From Arthrobacter gandavensis (GTDB lineage: Bacteria; Actinomycetota; Actinomycetes; Actinomycetales; Micrococcaceae): a stretch of 64,000 bases of DNA. The stretch is taken from positions 1 through 64,000 of the forward strand of contig NZ_JADKYW010000002.1 of the NCBI RefSeq assembly GCF_015355785.1, written 5' to 3'. Position numbers and translations under genes: made by a program. Shown one piece after another: positions 20,253 to 29,053 of this stretch. Each line of letters begins with the position of its first letter. Positions within the stretch are counted from its first letter, which is position 1. The notes below the pieces were generated by a model that searched no databases, was not told the DNA's origin, and saw only the letters and a program-made list of their open reading frames with translations.

Positions 20253-20915
20253 GTGCGCAAGGTTTTCCAGGCCGAGCTTCACCAGATCGGTGAGGAGCTG
20301 ACCCAGATTTCACAGCTCGTCACCGAGGCGATGAAGAAAGCCACGCAGGCGTTCGAGACTGCCGACACTGAGCTGGCTCAGGATGTCATCGCTGCTGATG
20401 CCCGCATCGACTTCCTCCAGAACGACCTCGACGAGCGGGCCATCGACGTCCTCGCCCTGCAGGGACCGGTGGCTAGCGACCTGCGGATGATTGTCGGTTC
20501 CCTGCGGATGAGCGCTTCCCTGGAGCGCATGGGGGACCTGGCCCGCCACATTGCCCAGCTTGCCCGCCTGCGCTACCCGGCCAACGTTGTGCCGGAGAAC
20601 ATGGTGGAAACGTTCAGCGAAATGGCGCGCCTGGACATCGCCATTTCCGAGCTGCTCACCGAATTGCTTGAGACCCGCAACCTGGAGCTGAGCAAGGACA
20701 TTTACGCGCACAACACGCGCATCAACGAGCTGCACGCGGGCGTGTTCAAGGCCGTGGCTTCCGCGGACTGGAACAACTCCCCCGTGACCACGGTGGACCT
20801 GACCCTGGCCAGCCGGTACTTCGAGCGCTTCGCTGACCACGGTGTATCCGTAACCCGCAAGGTCAACTACCTGGTGACCGGCGAATGGCAGCCGATTTCC
20901 GAGAGCTCGCTCTAG
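20253..20915 (+). CDS. phoU: Phosphate-signalling protein PhoU
   Basis: PhoU links phosphate uptake through the Pst transporter to the SenX3-RegX3 sensor. From GTG 20253 the protein is 220 residues, starting VRKVFQAELHQIG, with the two three-helix PhoU repeats (about 15-105 and 118-210) and the metal-cluster signatures SLRMSASLERMGDLARHI and SRYFERFADH. The GTG is chosen because GAAAGGA lies about 9 nt upstream; a TTG 21 nt earlier is less likely. It is divergent from senX3 across the PHO box. Confidence 0.94.
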   Translation: MRKVFQAELHQIGEELTQISQLVTEAMKKATQAFETADTELAQDVIAADARIDFLQNDLDERAIDVLALQGPVASDLRMIVGSLRMSASLERMGDLARHIAQLARLRYPANVVPENMVETFSEMARLDIAISELLTELLETRNLELSKDIYAHNTRINELHAGVFKAVASADWNNSPVTTVDLTLASRYFERFADHGVSVTRKVNYLVTGEWQPISESSL

Positions 20916-20926
20916 CCCTTCCCCCC

Positions 20927-20986
20927 ATCGAGATGACAGAAACTGCCCGTATGAACTCTCATACGGGCAGTTTCTGTCATCTCGAT
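20927..20986. repeat. Palindromic repeat copy A (28-bp perfect stem), probable bidirectional terminator
   Basis: The arms 20927-20954 and 20959-20986 are perfect reverse complements around a 4-nt ACTC loop. The outer arm contains CGAGATGACAGAAACTGC, shared with copies at 60046 and 62596. It sits exactly between convergent phoU and gpmA, 11 nt after the first stop and 9 nt before the second, so it can end both transcripts. Confidence 0.9.
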
Positions 20987-20995
20987 TAGTGAGGG

Positions 20996-21751
20996 CTACT
21001 TCTTCTGCTTGCCCTGATTGGCGACGGCCTGGATGGACGCGGCTGCAGCTTCCGGATCCAGGTAGGTGCCGCCGGCCTTGACCGGCTTGAGCTCTTCATC
21101 GAGTTCGTAGACCAGCGGGATGCCGGTGGGGATGTTCACGGCGGCGATGTCGGCGTCGGAAATCCCGTCCAGGTGCTTGACAAGTGCACGCAGCGAGTTG
21201 CCGTGGGCGGCGATCATCACGGTCTTCCCGGACTTGATGTCCTGCGAGATTTCGTTCTCCCAGTACGGCAGGAAGCGTTCCAGGACGTCCTTGAGGCACT
21301 CGGTGCGCGGCAGTTCGTCCCCGCTGAGGTCCGCGTACCGGGCGTCATGCGCCTGGGAAAAGTCGCTGTCATCCGGCAGGGGCGGCGGCGGGGTGTCGTA
21401 GGAGCGGCGCCAGAGCATGAACTGCTCCTCCCCGTACTCCGCCAGGGTCTGTGCCTTGTCCTTGCCCTGGAGGGCGCCGTAGTGGCGCTCGTTCAGGCGC
21501 CAGCTGCGCTTGACGTCGATCCAGATGCGGTCGGCTTCACCCAGGGCGATGTTGGCCGTGTTGATGGCCCGCTGCAGCCGCGAGGTGTACAGAATGTCGG
21601 GGAGGACATCGTTCTCAACCAGCAGCTCTCCGGCACGCTGTGCCTCGGCCCGGCCCAGGTCCGTGAGATCCACATCCACCCAGCCGGTGAAGAGGTTCTT
21701 TTCATTCCATTCACTCTGCCCGTGGCGCAGAAGGATCACTTTGTAGGTCAT
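20996..21751 (-). CDS. gpmA: 2,3-bisphosphoglycerate-dependent phosphoglycerate mutase
   Basis: GpmA interconverts 3- and 2-phosphoglycerate in glycolysis. The 251-residue protein begins [16 protein letters not shown] with catalytic H10 in the RHG motif; [24 protein letters not shown] and [10 protein letters not shown], which carries the second catalytic His, complete the family signature. The start at 21751 is set by family alignment and by a TACGAT box that ends 6 nt upstream (a leaderless-type promoter). The 61-codon in-frame extension is non-conserved. Confidence 0.95.
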   Translation of the reverse strand: MTYKVILLRHGQSEWNEKNLFTGWVDVDLTDLGRAEAQRAGELLVENDVLPDILYTSRLQRAINTANIALGEADRIWIDVKRSWRLNERHYGALQGKDKAQTLAEYGEEQFMLWRRSYDTPPPPLPDDSDFSQAHDARYADLSGDELPRTECLKDVLERFLPYWENEISQDIKSGKTVMIAAHGNSLRALVKHLDGISDADIAAVNIPTGIPLVYELDEELKPVKAGGTYLDPEAAAASIQAVANQGKQKK

Positions 21752-21878
21752 AAAAGCATCGTAGCCGCAGAGCAGGGACACATGGCAGGGCGGTGCGTAA
21801 CCAACGGGCGGAGACCGCTTCATTCGCCCGGGCCGGCTCTGGTCAGGAGCATCCAGTGCGGGCCGGTAACATTGTTTG

Positions 21879-22703
21879 GTGAAAATCGCGTCAAAACCCG
21901 TAGGAAATGTGACCCGGGGCACTACAAACCCCAACAGGCTCCGACGGGTTGACCGATGGCTTTCAGGCCCCGAGGGGTGGCGCCTGCGCCGGGCGGAGGA
22001 CCCGCTGGTGATCGATCTGGGCTACGGCGCAGCGCCCGTGACGGCCGTGGAACTGCACTCAAGGATTAGCGGGGTGCGGGCAGACGTCAGCGTGGTGGGC
22101 ATCGAAATCGACCCCGAGCGGGTGCGGGCCGCCAAACCGCTGGAACGCCAGGGACTCAGCTTCCGGCAGGGCGGGTTCGAGCTGCCGCTGGGCGGTAGGC
22201 GTCCGGTCATGGTGCGGGCCTTCAACGTCCTGCGGCAGTACGGCGAGGACGAGTACGCCGCCCACTGGGATATGGTGTGCAGCCGGCTGGCGGACGGCGG
22301 GATTTTCGTTGACGGAACCTGCGACGAGATTGGCCGCCGCTCCACGTGGGTGGTCCTGGAGGCCCACGGGCCGGTGTCGCTGAGCATTTCGCTGCGTTTC
22401 GGGGCCTTCGACCGGCCGTCCGACGTCGCGGAGCGGCTTCCCAAGGCGCTGATCCACCGGAACGTTCCCGGGGAGCGCGTGCATACGTTCCTCCAGGCGA
22501 TGGACAAGGCCTGGACGGCCGCCGCGCCGATGGCGTCCTACGGCAACCGGCAGCGCTGGATCGCGATGTGCCGCGCACTGCGCAGCGAGGGCTGGCCGCT
22601 GCTGACCGGGCCTGCCCGGTGGCGCCTGGGCGAAATCACCGTCGCGTGGAACGCCGTCGCACCCTCAGCTGGGCTGGAACCAGGCGGACAGGAACGGAAC
22701 TAG
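21879..22703 (+). CDS. Class I SAM-dependent methyltransferase-like protein
   Basis: The 274-residue product has a Rossmann-type AdoMet-binding fold: motif I reads [16 protein letters not shown], and an acidic residue follows in [13 protein letters not shown]. The substrate is not evident. Homologues sit beside gpmA in other Micrococcaceae. The GTG at 21879 is preferred to the TTG one codon earlier because a TAACAT -10 (21867-21872) ends 6 nt upstream. It is divergent from gpmA and converges on the DUF2516 gene with a 10-nt gap. Confidence 0.85.
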   Translation: MKIASKPVGNVTRGTTNPNRLRRVDRWLSGPEGWRLRRAEDPLVIDLGYGAAPVTAVELHSRISGVRADVSVVGIEIDPERVRAAKPLERQGLSFRQGGFELPLGGRRPVMVRAFNVLRQYGEDEYAAHWDMVCSRLADGGIFVDGTCDEIGRRSTWVVLEAHGPVSLSISLRFGAFDRPSDVAERLPKALIHRNVPGERVHTFLQAMDKAWTAAAPMASYGNRQRWIAMCRALRSEGWPLLTGPARWRLGEITVAWNAVAPSAGLEPGGQERN

Positions 22704-22713
22704 GAGCGCAGCC

Positions 22714-23037
22714 CTACCAGGAACCGTAGGCTCCGCCGCGTCCCTTGGATTCGTTGAGCGCCGGGCGCACGTCGGCGAGGTAGACGGATGCGGCTACAAC
22801 GGCTGCCAGTTCAAAGAGGAGCAGGGCCAGCGGGCCGAAGAGCAGCAGGGACAGCAGTCCGACGGCGGCAGCACCGCCGGTCAGGCCCAGCCAGAAACCC
22901 TTGGTGCGCTTGTAGGCACGCTCAAACTCCGCAGGCTTGCGCCGGGCGCAGTCGGCAAACGCCCACAGCTCGATTCCCAGCGCCACGATTCCCAGCGCCA
23001 GGTAGATAAGGTCCCGCAACAATTCAACAAGTGCCAC
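22714..23037 (-). CDS. DUF2516-family small membrane protein
   Basis: This 107-residue protein has two or three hydrophobic segments (about 5-27, 47-68 and 68-88) separated by a charged loop with the conserved CARRKPAEF motif, which matches the actinobacterial DUF2516 family. No function is known. It starts with GTG 9 nt after the stop of the upstream PLP enzyme gene and is probably co-transcribed with it. Confidence 0.85.
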   Translation of the reverse strand: MALVELLRDLIYLALGIVALGIELWAFADCARRKPAEFERAYKRTKGFWLGLTGGAAAVGLLSLLLFGPLALLLFELAAVVAASVYLADVRPALNESKGRGGAYGSW

Positions 23038-23046
23038 GGGACCACC

Positions 23047-24201
23047 CTACCGTGGAAGCGCCTGGTCCAGGTCCCTCCAGAGGTCCTCGACGTTTTCGAT
23101 TCCAACCGAGAGCCGCAGCAGGTTCTCCGGAACTGAGACCGGCTCCGAAGGCTGGCGCCGGCGCCGCTCGATCAGCGATTCAACACCGCCGAGCGACGTG
23201 GCCGGCAGCCAGAGCCCAACCTTCTCGGTGACGGCGTCCGCGGCTTCGGCGCCCCCGGCCACCTCAATGCAGACGATCGAGCCGAAGCCGTCCATCTGCG
23301 CTGCGGCGCGGGCATGGCCCGGGTCCTGCGGCAGTCCGGGATAACGGACGGCTTCCACGCCGGGGTGGGATGCCAGCCGGGCGGCAAGGTCCATCGCCGA
23401 TTCCATCGAGCGCTGCACCCGCAGGGCCAGCGTCCGCAGTCCGCGCAGGGCCAGCCACACCTCGAACGGACCGCCGACGGCTCCGTGCAGGGACCGGTAG
23501 GTGAGCAGCCGGGCGCGCAGCTCCGGATCGGAGGTCACCGTGGCGCCGAGGATGACGTCCGAGTGCCCCGAAAGGTATTTCGTCACCGAATGGACTACGA
23601 CGTCGGCGCCGAGCTCCAGCGGGCGGGTCACCAGGGGCGTGGAGAAGGTGTTGTCCACGACCACCAGGGCCCCGGCCCGGTGCGCGGCGGCCGCCAGGAC
23701 AGCGAGTTCGGCTACCTCGAGCATTGGATTGGTGGGGCTTTCCAGCCAGAGCATGGCAGCGCCGTCGAGCGCCGCGATAACCTCTTCGGTATCCGCAATG
23801 TCCACGGTGCGCACGTTGATGCGGCCGTCGCGGGCGTCTCCGGCAGCGAGCAGGAGCGAACCCTGGTAGCTGTGCCGGGGCATCACCAGCGTGCCGCCGG
23901 CCGGAATCAGGGACATGGCGGCAATGACGGCAGCGAGACCGGAGGAGAAGACCAGTGCCGGAAGCTCGGCACTTTCGAGCGCGCCGAGGGCTTCCTCGAA
24001 CGGGTCCCAGGTGGGGTTTGAATAGCGGCCGTAGACCCGGTCCCCGTCCTTGGTCTCCCGGGTGCCCAGGAAGGTTGAGGTCAGGACGATCGGCGGGTTG
24101 ACGGCGGCATCCGCGGCGCGTTCGGGGCGCCCCGCGGAGACGACGGTGGTTTCCACCGATAGCTGTCCTGCTGCGTGCCCGTGTCCGGTTGCTGTGCTCA
24201 T
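23047..24201 (-). CDS. Trans-sulfuration enzyme family PLP protein (cystathionine gamma-synthase/lyase-like)
   Basis: The 384-residue protein belongs to the Cys/Met-metabolism PLP family. It has VYGRYSNPTWDPFE, the PLP-stacking SSGLAA segment, ESPTNP, DNTF and the PLP lysine K208 in SVTKYLSGHSD. The family includes MetB, MetC, Mgl and homocysteine synthases; the exact reaction cannot be fixed from sequence alone. ATG 24201 is chosen because a TAGGCT -10 (plus-strand 24209-24214) ends 7 nt upstream (leaderless); a 20-residue extension upstream is possible but lacks support. It is followed at 9 nt by the DUF2516 gene. Confidence 0.9.
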   Translation of the reverse strand: MSTATGHGHAAGQLSVETTVVSAGRPERAADAAVNPPIVLTSTFLGTRETKDGDRVYGRYSNPTWDPFEEALGALESAELPALVFSSGLAAVIAAMSLIPAGGTLVMPRHSYQGSLLLAAGDARDGRINVRTVDIADTEEVIAALDGAAMLWLESPTNPMLEVAELAVLAAAAHRAGALVVVDNTFSTPLVTRPLELGADVVVHSVTKYLSGHSDVILGATVTSDPELRARLLTYRSLHGAVGGPFEVWLALRGLRTLALRVQRSMESAMDLAARLASHPGVEAVRYPGLPQDPGHARAAAQMDGFGSIVCIEVAGGAEAADAVTEKVGLWLPATSLGGVESLIERRRRQPSEPVSVPENLLRLSVGIENVEDLWRDLDQALPR

Positions 24202-24395
24202 GGGTTTCAGCCTAGACCGCGGGCCATCCCTGTGCTGGCCACCCGGCGGCGCGGCCGTCATGTTCCTTCACCAACCCGTCACACCCACCGGGACCCAGCG
24301 CACGGCGCCGCCGGCAGGAACCGCCCGAAGCCCGGCGCTGCGGACCATCCCGAACGCCGCAGCAGTTTCCCAGCATGACTGGGTAGGCTATGCGG

Positions 24396-25037
24396 GTGAG
24401 TATTTCTGAACCCCGCACCGGACTTTTCATCGCTTTCGAGGGCGGCGACGGCGCGGGCAAGTCGACCCAGACGGCGCTGCTCACCGAAGCCCTGCAGGAC
24501 ACCGGACGCATGGTGGTCCGCACCCGCGAGCCGGGCGGCACACCCGTTGGCGAGAAGCTGCGCTCACTGGTCCTGGAGCACGGCCACGGCCAGATCGACG
24601 CGCGCACGGAGGCCCTGATCTTCGCGGCATCCCGTGCGGCACACGTTGAACAGGTGATCCGGCCCGCCCTGGACCGCGGCGACGTCGTTGTCTGTGACCG
24701 CTACATCGATTCCTCAGTTGCCTATCAGGGAGCGGGACGGAACCTCGGCACGGATGAGGTGCGCTCCGTCAACGAGTGGGCCACCGGCGGACTGGTGCCG
24801 GACCTCACCGTCCTGCTGGACGTTGATCCGGAAGCCGGCCGCAGCCGCCGCACCGCAGTAGACGGAGCCGAGGATCGGCTCGAATCCGAACCCGACAGTT
24901 TCCACGGCAGCATCCGCTCCGCTTTCCTCGCCCTGGCCGGGGACTCCCCCGGCCGGTACCTGGTCCTGGATGCCGCTGCGCCCGTGCCGGAGCTGGCGCA
25001 GGAGATCCTTGCCCGGGTGGAGGAACTGCTGCCATGA
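24396..25037 (+). CDS. tmk: Thymidylate kinase
   Basis: Tmk phosphorylates dTMP to dTDP. The 213-residue protein has the P-loop EGGDGAGKST, the DR(Y/H) motif in VVCDRYIDSSVAYQG, and TREPGGTPVGE for substrate binding. A TAGGCT -10 at 24384-24389 places transcription start at or near GTG 24396, which I take as the leaderless start; ATG 24390, two codons earlier, directly abuts the -10 and is less likely. It overlaps holB by ATGA; tmk-holB is a common pairing. Confidence 0.95.
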   Translation: MSISEPRTGLFIAFEGGDGAGKSTQTALLTEALQDTGRMVVRTREPGGTPVGEKLRSLVLEHGHGQIDARTEALIFAASRAAHVEQVIRPALDRGDVVVCDRYIDSSVAYQGAGRNLGTDEVRSVNEWATGGLVPDLTVLLDVDPEAGRSRRTAVDGAEDRLESEPDSFHGSIRSAFLALAGDSPGRYLVLDAAAPVPELAQEILARVEELLP

Positions 25038-26176
25038 GCGTCTGGGAAGACCTCCAGGGCCAGGCGCCGGTAGTCGAGCAGCTGCGCCGCGCCGCCGCGC
25101 AGGAGCGTCCCACGCATGCCTGGCTGTTTACCGGCCCGCCCGGTTCCGGCCGGTCCAATGCTGCCCGTGCCTTTGCCGCCGCGCTGCTGTGCGAAGTGCC
25201 CGATCCGGACCTGCGCGGCTGCGGTGTGTGCCGCCCCTGCCGCACGGCGATGTCCGGTTCGCACGCCGATGTGTCCTCGGTGACCACGGAAAAGGTCACC
25301 ATCAGCATCGAAGAAGCGCGCGACCTGGTCAAGAAGGCGCAGGACAAGCCTTCCACCGGACGGTGGCGCGTCCTGATTGTCGAAGACGCGGACCGTATGC
25401 AGGAACGCAGCACCAACGTGCTGCTCAAGGCGATCGAGGAACCTCCGCCGCGGACCATCTGGCTGCTGTGCGCCCCGAGCCCGGGAGACGTGCTGGTAAC
25501 CATCCGCTCCCGCTGCCGGCCAGTGGGCCTGCGGCTGCCTCCGGTGCAGGACGTAGCCCAGCTGCTGGTGCGCCGGGACGGAATCGATCCGGAGGTAGCC
25601 GCTGATGCTGCCCGCTCTGCGCAGAGCCATGTGGGCGTGGCCAAGCGGCTGGCCACCGATGAAGGAGCACGGCAGCGCCGGGAGAAGATCGTCCGGCTGC
25701 CGCTGTCTCTGCGCAGTGTTTCCGGGGCCATGAAGGCCGCTGCTGACTTGGTGGCGCTCGCCGAGGCGGAGGCCGCCAGCTCTTTTGAGGCACGCGACGC
25801 CGAGGAGAAGGCCGCGCTGGTGGCGTCCCTGGGCGCCCCCGAATCCGGGACCCTGCCGCCATCGATGCGCAGCCAGGTCAAACGCCTTGAGGAAGACCAG
25901 CTGCGCCGGGCCAAGCGCTCAAAGAACGACTATTTCGACCGCGCGCTGACCGATCTGCTTTCCTTCTACCGCGACGCCCTGGTGCTGGCGCTGAACTCCG
26001 GCACGGACCTGGTGAACGAACCTCTGCGCTCCGACTTGGAGGCCTTTGCCGGCTCTACCACGCCGGAGGCCATCCTGTCCCGAATGGAAGAAATCAACGA
26101 GGTGCGGCGGCGTCTGGTTACCACCAACGTCGCCCCGCTGCTCGCCATCGAAGCAATGGCTGTCAGCCTTTTGTGA
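25034..26176 (+). CDS. holB: DNA polymerase III subunit delta'
   Basis: HolB is a clamp-loader subunit that helps place the beta clamp on primed DNA. The 380-residue AAA+ protein has a P-loop-like GPPGSGRS with Arg in place of the catalytic Lys, as expected for the non-hydrolysing delta' subunit. A four-Cys zinc module follows (CEVPDPDLRGCGVCRPC region, about 52-68), then VEDADRMQ (modified Walker B) and the SRC motif in TIRSRC. It is translationally coupled to tmk. Confidence 0.94.
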   Translation: MSVWEDLQGQAPVVEQLRRAAAQERPTHAWLFTGPPGSGRSNAARAFAAALLCEVPDPDLRGCGVCRPCRTAMSGSHADVSSVTTEKVTISIEEARDLVKKAQDKPSTGRWRVLIVEDADRMQERSTNVLLKAIEEPPPRTIWLLCAPSPGDVLVTIRSRCRPVGLRLPPVQDVAQLLVRRDGIDPEVAADAARSAQSHVGVAKRLATDEGARQRREKIVRLPLSLRSVSGAMKAAADLVALAEAEAASSFEARDAEEKAALVASLGAPESGTLPPSMRSQVKRLEEDQLRRAKRSKNDYFDRALTDLLSFYRDALVLALNSGTDLVNEPLRSDLEAFAGSTTPEAILSRMEEINEVRRRLVTTNVAPLLAIEAMAVSLL

Positions 26177-26226
26177 AGCCCGCGAACCACACCCCAATCG
26201 ACGCACCTGGACCAGGAGCCGCCGCA

Positions 26227-27795
26227 ATGACCCTTGAACGACGCCGATTCCGGGCCGGGAGCCGTTCCGTGCGCCGTGCCTGTGCCTCCGCGGCTGCCGC
26301 ACTGATGGTGGCCGGCCTGGTCGCCTGCACGCCCGGAAAAACCGATGATCCGTCCGAGGGAACGCAGACCGCCGCCCCCGAAGTGATCGGCGACGTACCC
26401 GGAAACCTGCGGGAGTTCTACGAGCAGGAAGTCGTCTGGGAATCCTGCGAAGGAGAGTTCCTCTGCGCCACCATTGACGTTCCGCTGGATTATGCAAATC
26501 CGGAAAAACGCAGCATCGAGCTGGCCGTGATCCTCGCTGAAGCCGGAGGCTCTCCTGAGGGAACGGTCCTGGTCAACCCAGGTGGCCCGGGCGGTTCCGG
26601 CTACGCCACCGTGCGGGACTCGCTGCAGGGAGTGACCACTGACCGGCTGCGCGGCGAGTTCAACATCCTGGGGTTCGACCCCCGCGGCGTTGGCCGGTCC
26701 ACTCCGGTGGACTGCCTCAGTGATGAGGAAGTGGACCAGGCCCGTGCGGAGATCCTCGACCCCTCGACGGAGGCCGGGCTGGAGGAAGCCAGGGCCGGCG
26801 CCGCCGAGTATGCCGGCGCCTGTGCAGAAACTTCCGGGGAGCTGCTTGGCTTCGTGGACACCCAAAGCGCCGCCAGGGACATGGACATCCTGCGTGCCGT
26901 AGCCGGGGACCAGAAGCTAAACTACCTCGGCTTCTCCTACGGCACCTTCCTGGGCGCCACGTACGCCGAGCTGTTCCCGGAGAAGGTGGGACGCATGGTG
27001 CTGGACGGCGGACTGGATCCGGCCGCCAGCAACGAGGAAGTGACCCTGGGGCAGGCCCGCGCGTTCGAAAAGGCGATCCGCGCCTACGTCCGGGACTGCC
27101 AGAGCTCGTCCAACTGCCCGCTGAAGGGTTCAGTGGACGACGGCATCCAAACGATCCGGGACCTCATCGCCTCCGTTGAGACCAGCCCCCTCACTGCTGC
27201 GGACGGCCGCCCGGTCACCGTCTCCGTGTTTATCAGCGGGTTCATCCTGCCGCTCTACAACGACGCCAACTGGCCCGCGCTCACCGAGGCCCTGGATGCG
27301 GCACTCCGCGGCGATCCCACCATGATGCTGATGCTTGCGGACCTGGGCGCGGTGCGGAACGAGGACGGAACCTACGAGTCCAACTCCTTTGAGGTCTTCA
27401 GCGCCGTAAACTGCCTGGACTATCCCATGGAAGCGGATCCCGCGCAGATGGCCGCCGACGCCGCGGAACTCGAGGAAGCCTCCCCCACCCTGGGCCGTTT
27501 CCTCGCCTACGGCGGCGTGACGTGTGAGGCGTGGCCCTACGCCCCGGTCAACGAACCCCGCCCGTTCACCGCCGAAGGCGCCGATCCGATCGTGGTCGTC
27601 GGCACCACCGGCGACCCCGCCACTCCGTACGAATGGTCCCAGGCGCTGGCCGGCCAGCTGGACTCCGCCGTACTGGTGACCTGGGAGGCCGAAGGACACA
27701 CCGCGTATGGCCGGGGGAACCAGTGCATCGCGGACGCCGTGGATGACTACTTCATGGACGGAACGGTGCCCGAGGACGGACTCACCTGTTCGTAG
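26227..27795 (+). CDS. Secreted lipoprotein alpha/beta hydrolase, tripeptidyl-aminopeptidase (TAP) type
   Basis: The 522-residue product is an exported peptidase-like hydrolase. Residues 1-33 form a signal peptide with a lipobox at Cys34 (GLVAC). The alpha/beta-hydrolase core has the oxyanion NPGGPGGSG segment, nucleophile S237 in GFSYG, and a C-terminal TAP-like domain carrying the Asp in GTTGDPATP and the His in EGHTAYG. Paired cysteines suggest disulphides. I prefer ATG 26227, with AGGAG 8 nt upstream, over a GTG at 26173 that overlaps the holB stop; the shorter form gives a normal signal peptide. Family members cleave proline- or tripeptide-type substrates; the substrate here is unknown. 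Confidence 0.88.
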   Translation: MTLERRRFRAGSRSVRRACASAAAALMVAGLVACTPGKTDDPSEGTQTAAPEVIGDVPGNLREFYEQEVVWESCEGEFLCATIDVPLDYANPEKRSIELAVILAEAGGSPEGTVLVNPGGPGGSGYATVRDSLQGVTTDRLRGEFNILGFDPRGVGRSTPVDCLSDEEVDQARAEILDPSTEAGLEEARAGAAEYAGACAETSGELLGFVDTQSAARDMDILRAVAGDQKLNYLGFSYGTFLGATYAELFPEKVGRMVLDGGLDPAASNEEVTLGQARAFEKAIRAYVRDCQSSSNCPLKGSVDDGIQTIRDLIASVETSPLTAADGRPVTVSVFISGFILPLYNDANWPALTEALDAALRGDPTMMLMLADLGAVRNEDGTYESNSFEVFSAVNCLDYPMEADPAQMAADAAELEEASPTLGRFLAYGGVTCEAWPYAPVNEPRPFTAEGADPIVVVGTTGDPATPYEWSQALAGQLDSAVLVTWEAEGHTAYGRGNQCIADAVDDYFMDGTVPEDGLTCS

Positions 27796-27844
27796 GGGGT
27801 TGGACACCGGTGGAGGCCGGGACGCTGATCGCCGGCGGCCGCTT

Positions 27845-27873
27845 TTGACCACGCTGCCCGCGCCGTATAAAGT
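27845..27873 (+). promoter_or_regulatory. tRNA-Thr promoter
   Basis: TTGACC (27845-27850) and TAAAGT (27868-27873) are separated by 17 nt and lie 43 nt before the tRNA. The rest of 27796-27916 shows only short GC-rich repeats near the hydrolase stop. Confidence 0.6.
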
Positions 27874-27916
27874 AGTTCCTTGTGGATTCTGGCCGGTGAA
27901 CGGTTAGAGGAAGCCC

Positions 27917-27992
27917 GCCTCCTTAGCTCAGTTGGTAGAGCGTCTCACTCGTAATGAGAAGGTCGCCAGTTCGATTCTGGCAGGAGGCTCCA
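27917..27992 (+). tRNA. tRNA-Thr (anticodon CGT)
   Basis: The 76-nt cloverleaf has acceptor arms GCCTCCT (27917-27923) and AGGAGGC (27982-27988), a discriminator T and an encoded CCA. The D-arm is AGCTCAGTTGGTAGAGC, the anticodon stem TCTCA/TGAGA encloses the loop CTCGTAA (anticodon CGT, reading ACG), and the T-arm contains GTTCGATTC. Confidence 0.96.
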
Positions 27993-27997
27993 CTTTC

Positions 27998-28033
27998 GAA
28001 GCCCCCGGAACCAGCACTGGTTCCGGGGGCTTC
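27998..28033 (+). terminator. Terminator after tRNA-Thr
   Basis: A perfect 17-bp stem (arms 27998-28014 and 28017-28033, core GCCCCCGGAACCAG) lies 5 nt after the tRNA CCA end. The nominal 2-nt loop will open to 4 or more. Confidence 0.85.
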
Positions 28034-28129
28034 TGCGCAGCTTCAGCAATTGACTTCCCGGGGGCCGTCATCACCTTCTTTCGCAGAGCGCTCCGGACGC
28101 ATCCCCGCACCGCGCAGGCAGCCGGCTAC

Positions 28130-28291
28130 GTGCTGCATATTTTCTTCGGGGTCTGCATCCTGACCTTCGTGAAGGACCCGGTAGCGGGCATCATCGCCGT
28201 CATGCCCATCGTCTTTGGGCTGATTGGGCTGGTGCGCCTGCTCAGGCGGGTGCTCACGGAGCGCCGGAACAGCGGCTCCAGCACCGGCTGA
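28130..28291 (+). CDS. Small hypothetical membrane protein
   Basis: An open frame running through 28291 encodes a clearly hydrophobic, protein-like stretch: HIFFGVCILTFV, a KDP turn, then AGIIAVMPIVFGLIGLVRLL and a basic tail RRVLTERR, that is, two probable membrane helices. The frame extends upstream into the tRNA with no usual start between the tRNA and GTG 28130, so 28130 (53 residues) is the only conventional start, with a poor ribosome site. A non-standard ATT start near 28050 would give about 80 residues. Function unknown. Confidence 0.4.
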   Translation: MLHIFFGVCILTFVKDPVAGIIAVMPIVFGLIGLVRLLRRVLTERRNSGSSTG

Positions 28292-28487
28292 GGGGCCGGG
28301 AACAGACGTGGCTTTGCCCGTGCGCAAAGCTCAAGATAAACGCAAGAAAATTCTTGGGGAAACATTGCGGGTTCCGCGCGCCGAACTTGAGCGTTTGTTT
28401 CGGTGAGCGCCTATATCGTTCTAAGCATCAGCTAACGCGGGCCAGGCCGAACGCAAGGACCGCGAAGACTAATTGGGGGGTTAGCAC

Positions 28488-28835
28488 GTGAACGCATGGA
28501 ACGCAGGCACGGATGTTCTGGTCAAGCGCTACACGGATGTCCAGCGGGACAGCCACGTTGCCGGCCTCTGCGCGGAATGCGGCCGCCGTCTGGTCCCCGA
28601 ATGGGCCAATGACAAGCGCCCTACCGACAAGACCGGCTACTGGGTAATCCGCGGCTACCGCTACCCCGGAGTCCGCTGCTCCACCCACGAGCGGCGCCTT
28701 CTGCAGGACTACTACGGAACCCGCACCGATAAGGGCCAGGCTGAGCGCCATGTTGCAGGCTCCCGGGCCCGCATGGCTGCCCCTGCACGCCGCACCATCC
28801 GCCTCTTTGGAACCAAGGTCCGCTCAGGCAGCTAA
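28488..28835 (+). CDS. Hypothetical protein with CxxC...CxxH motif
   Basis: I do not recognise this 115-residue protein. It has CAEC (about 28-31) and, some 36 residues later, a CSTH pair, a spacing that could bind one zinc. The C-terminal third is basic (RHVAGSRARMAAPARRT), which might contact nucleic acid. It starts with GTG in GTTAGCACGTGAAC without a strong ribosome site. It stands alone between the tRNA region and the end of the flagellar cluster. Upstream 28292-28487 contains an AT-richer stretch with a TATATC-like box at about 28411, possibly its promoter, but nothing firm. Confidence 0.65.
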   Translation: MNAWNAGTDVLVKRYTDVQRDSHVAGLCAECGRRLVPEWANDKRPTDKTGYWVIRGYRYPGVRCSTHERRLLQDYYGTRTDKGQAERHVAGSRARMAAPARRTIRLFGTKVRSGS

Positions 28836-28950
28836 GTTTCCCCCCAAGAAAAACTGCAGTATGTATCCCAATTAATTACTGCACCAAACGAGCCACACAG
28901 TTGCATGTGGTGCGCTGACCGCCCGTCCGCGGAAGGCGCCTGGCTCGCGG

Positions 28951-28980
28951 CCCCGGCTTCCACCCCAATGGTTGCCGGGG
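28951..28980. terminator. Possible bidirectional terminator between the small gene and csrA
   Basis: CCCCGGC (28951-28957) and GCCGGGG (28974-28980) can pair around a 16-nt loop; TTTGGCCTTT follows on the plus strand. It is the best candidate terminator in the 218-nt gap 28836-29053, where I see no gene. Confidence 0.4.
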
Positions 28981-29053
28981 TTTGGCCTTTAAGGACTGTG
29001 CGGGCGCGCAGAGGCGCCGGAAGGGGTTTTCCTGTCCGGGCGGCCTAAAACGG

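Noticed and set aside
27932-28129. Upstream extension of the small membrane ORF through the tRNA-Thr
   Set aside because: It would translate the tRNA and its terminator hairpin, which is implausible; only the later hydrophobic part looks like protein.
28308-28406. 32-codon frame starting GTG with unusually AT-rich third positions (RKAQDKRKKILGETLRVP)
   Set aside because: It is very short, has no ribosome site or promoter, and shows no recognisable relation; codon use unlike the neighbours may just reflect a non-coding AT-richer stretch.
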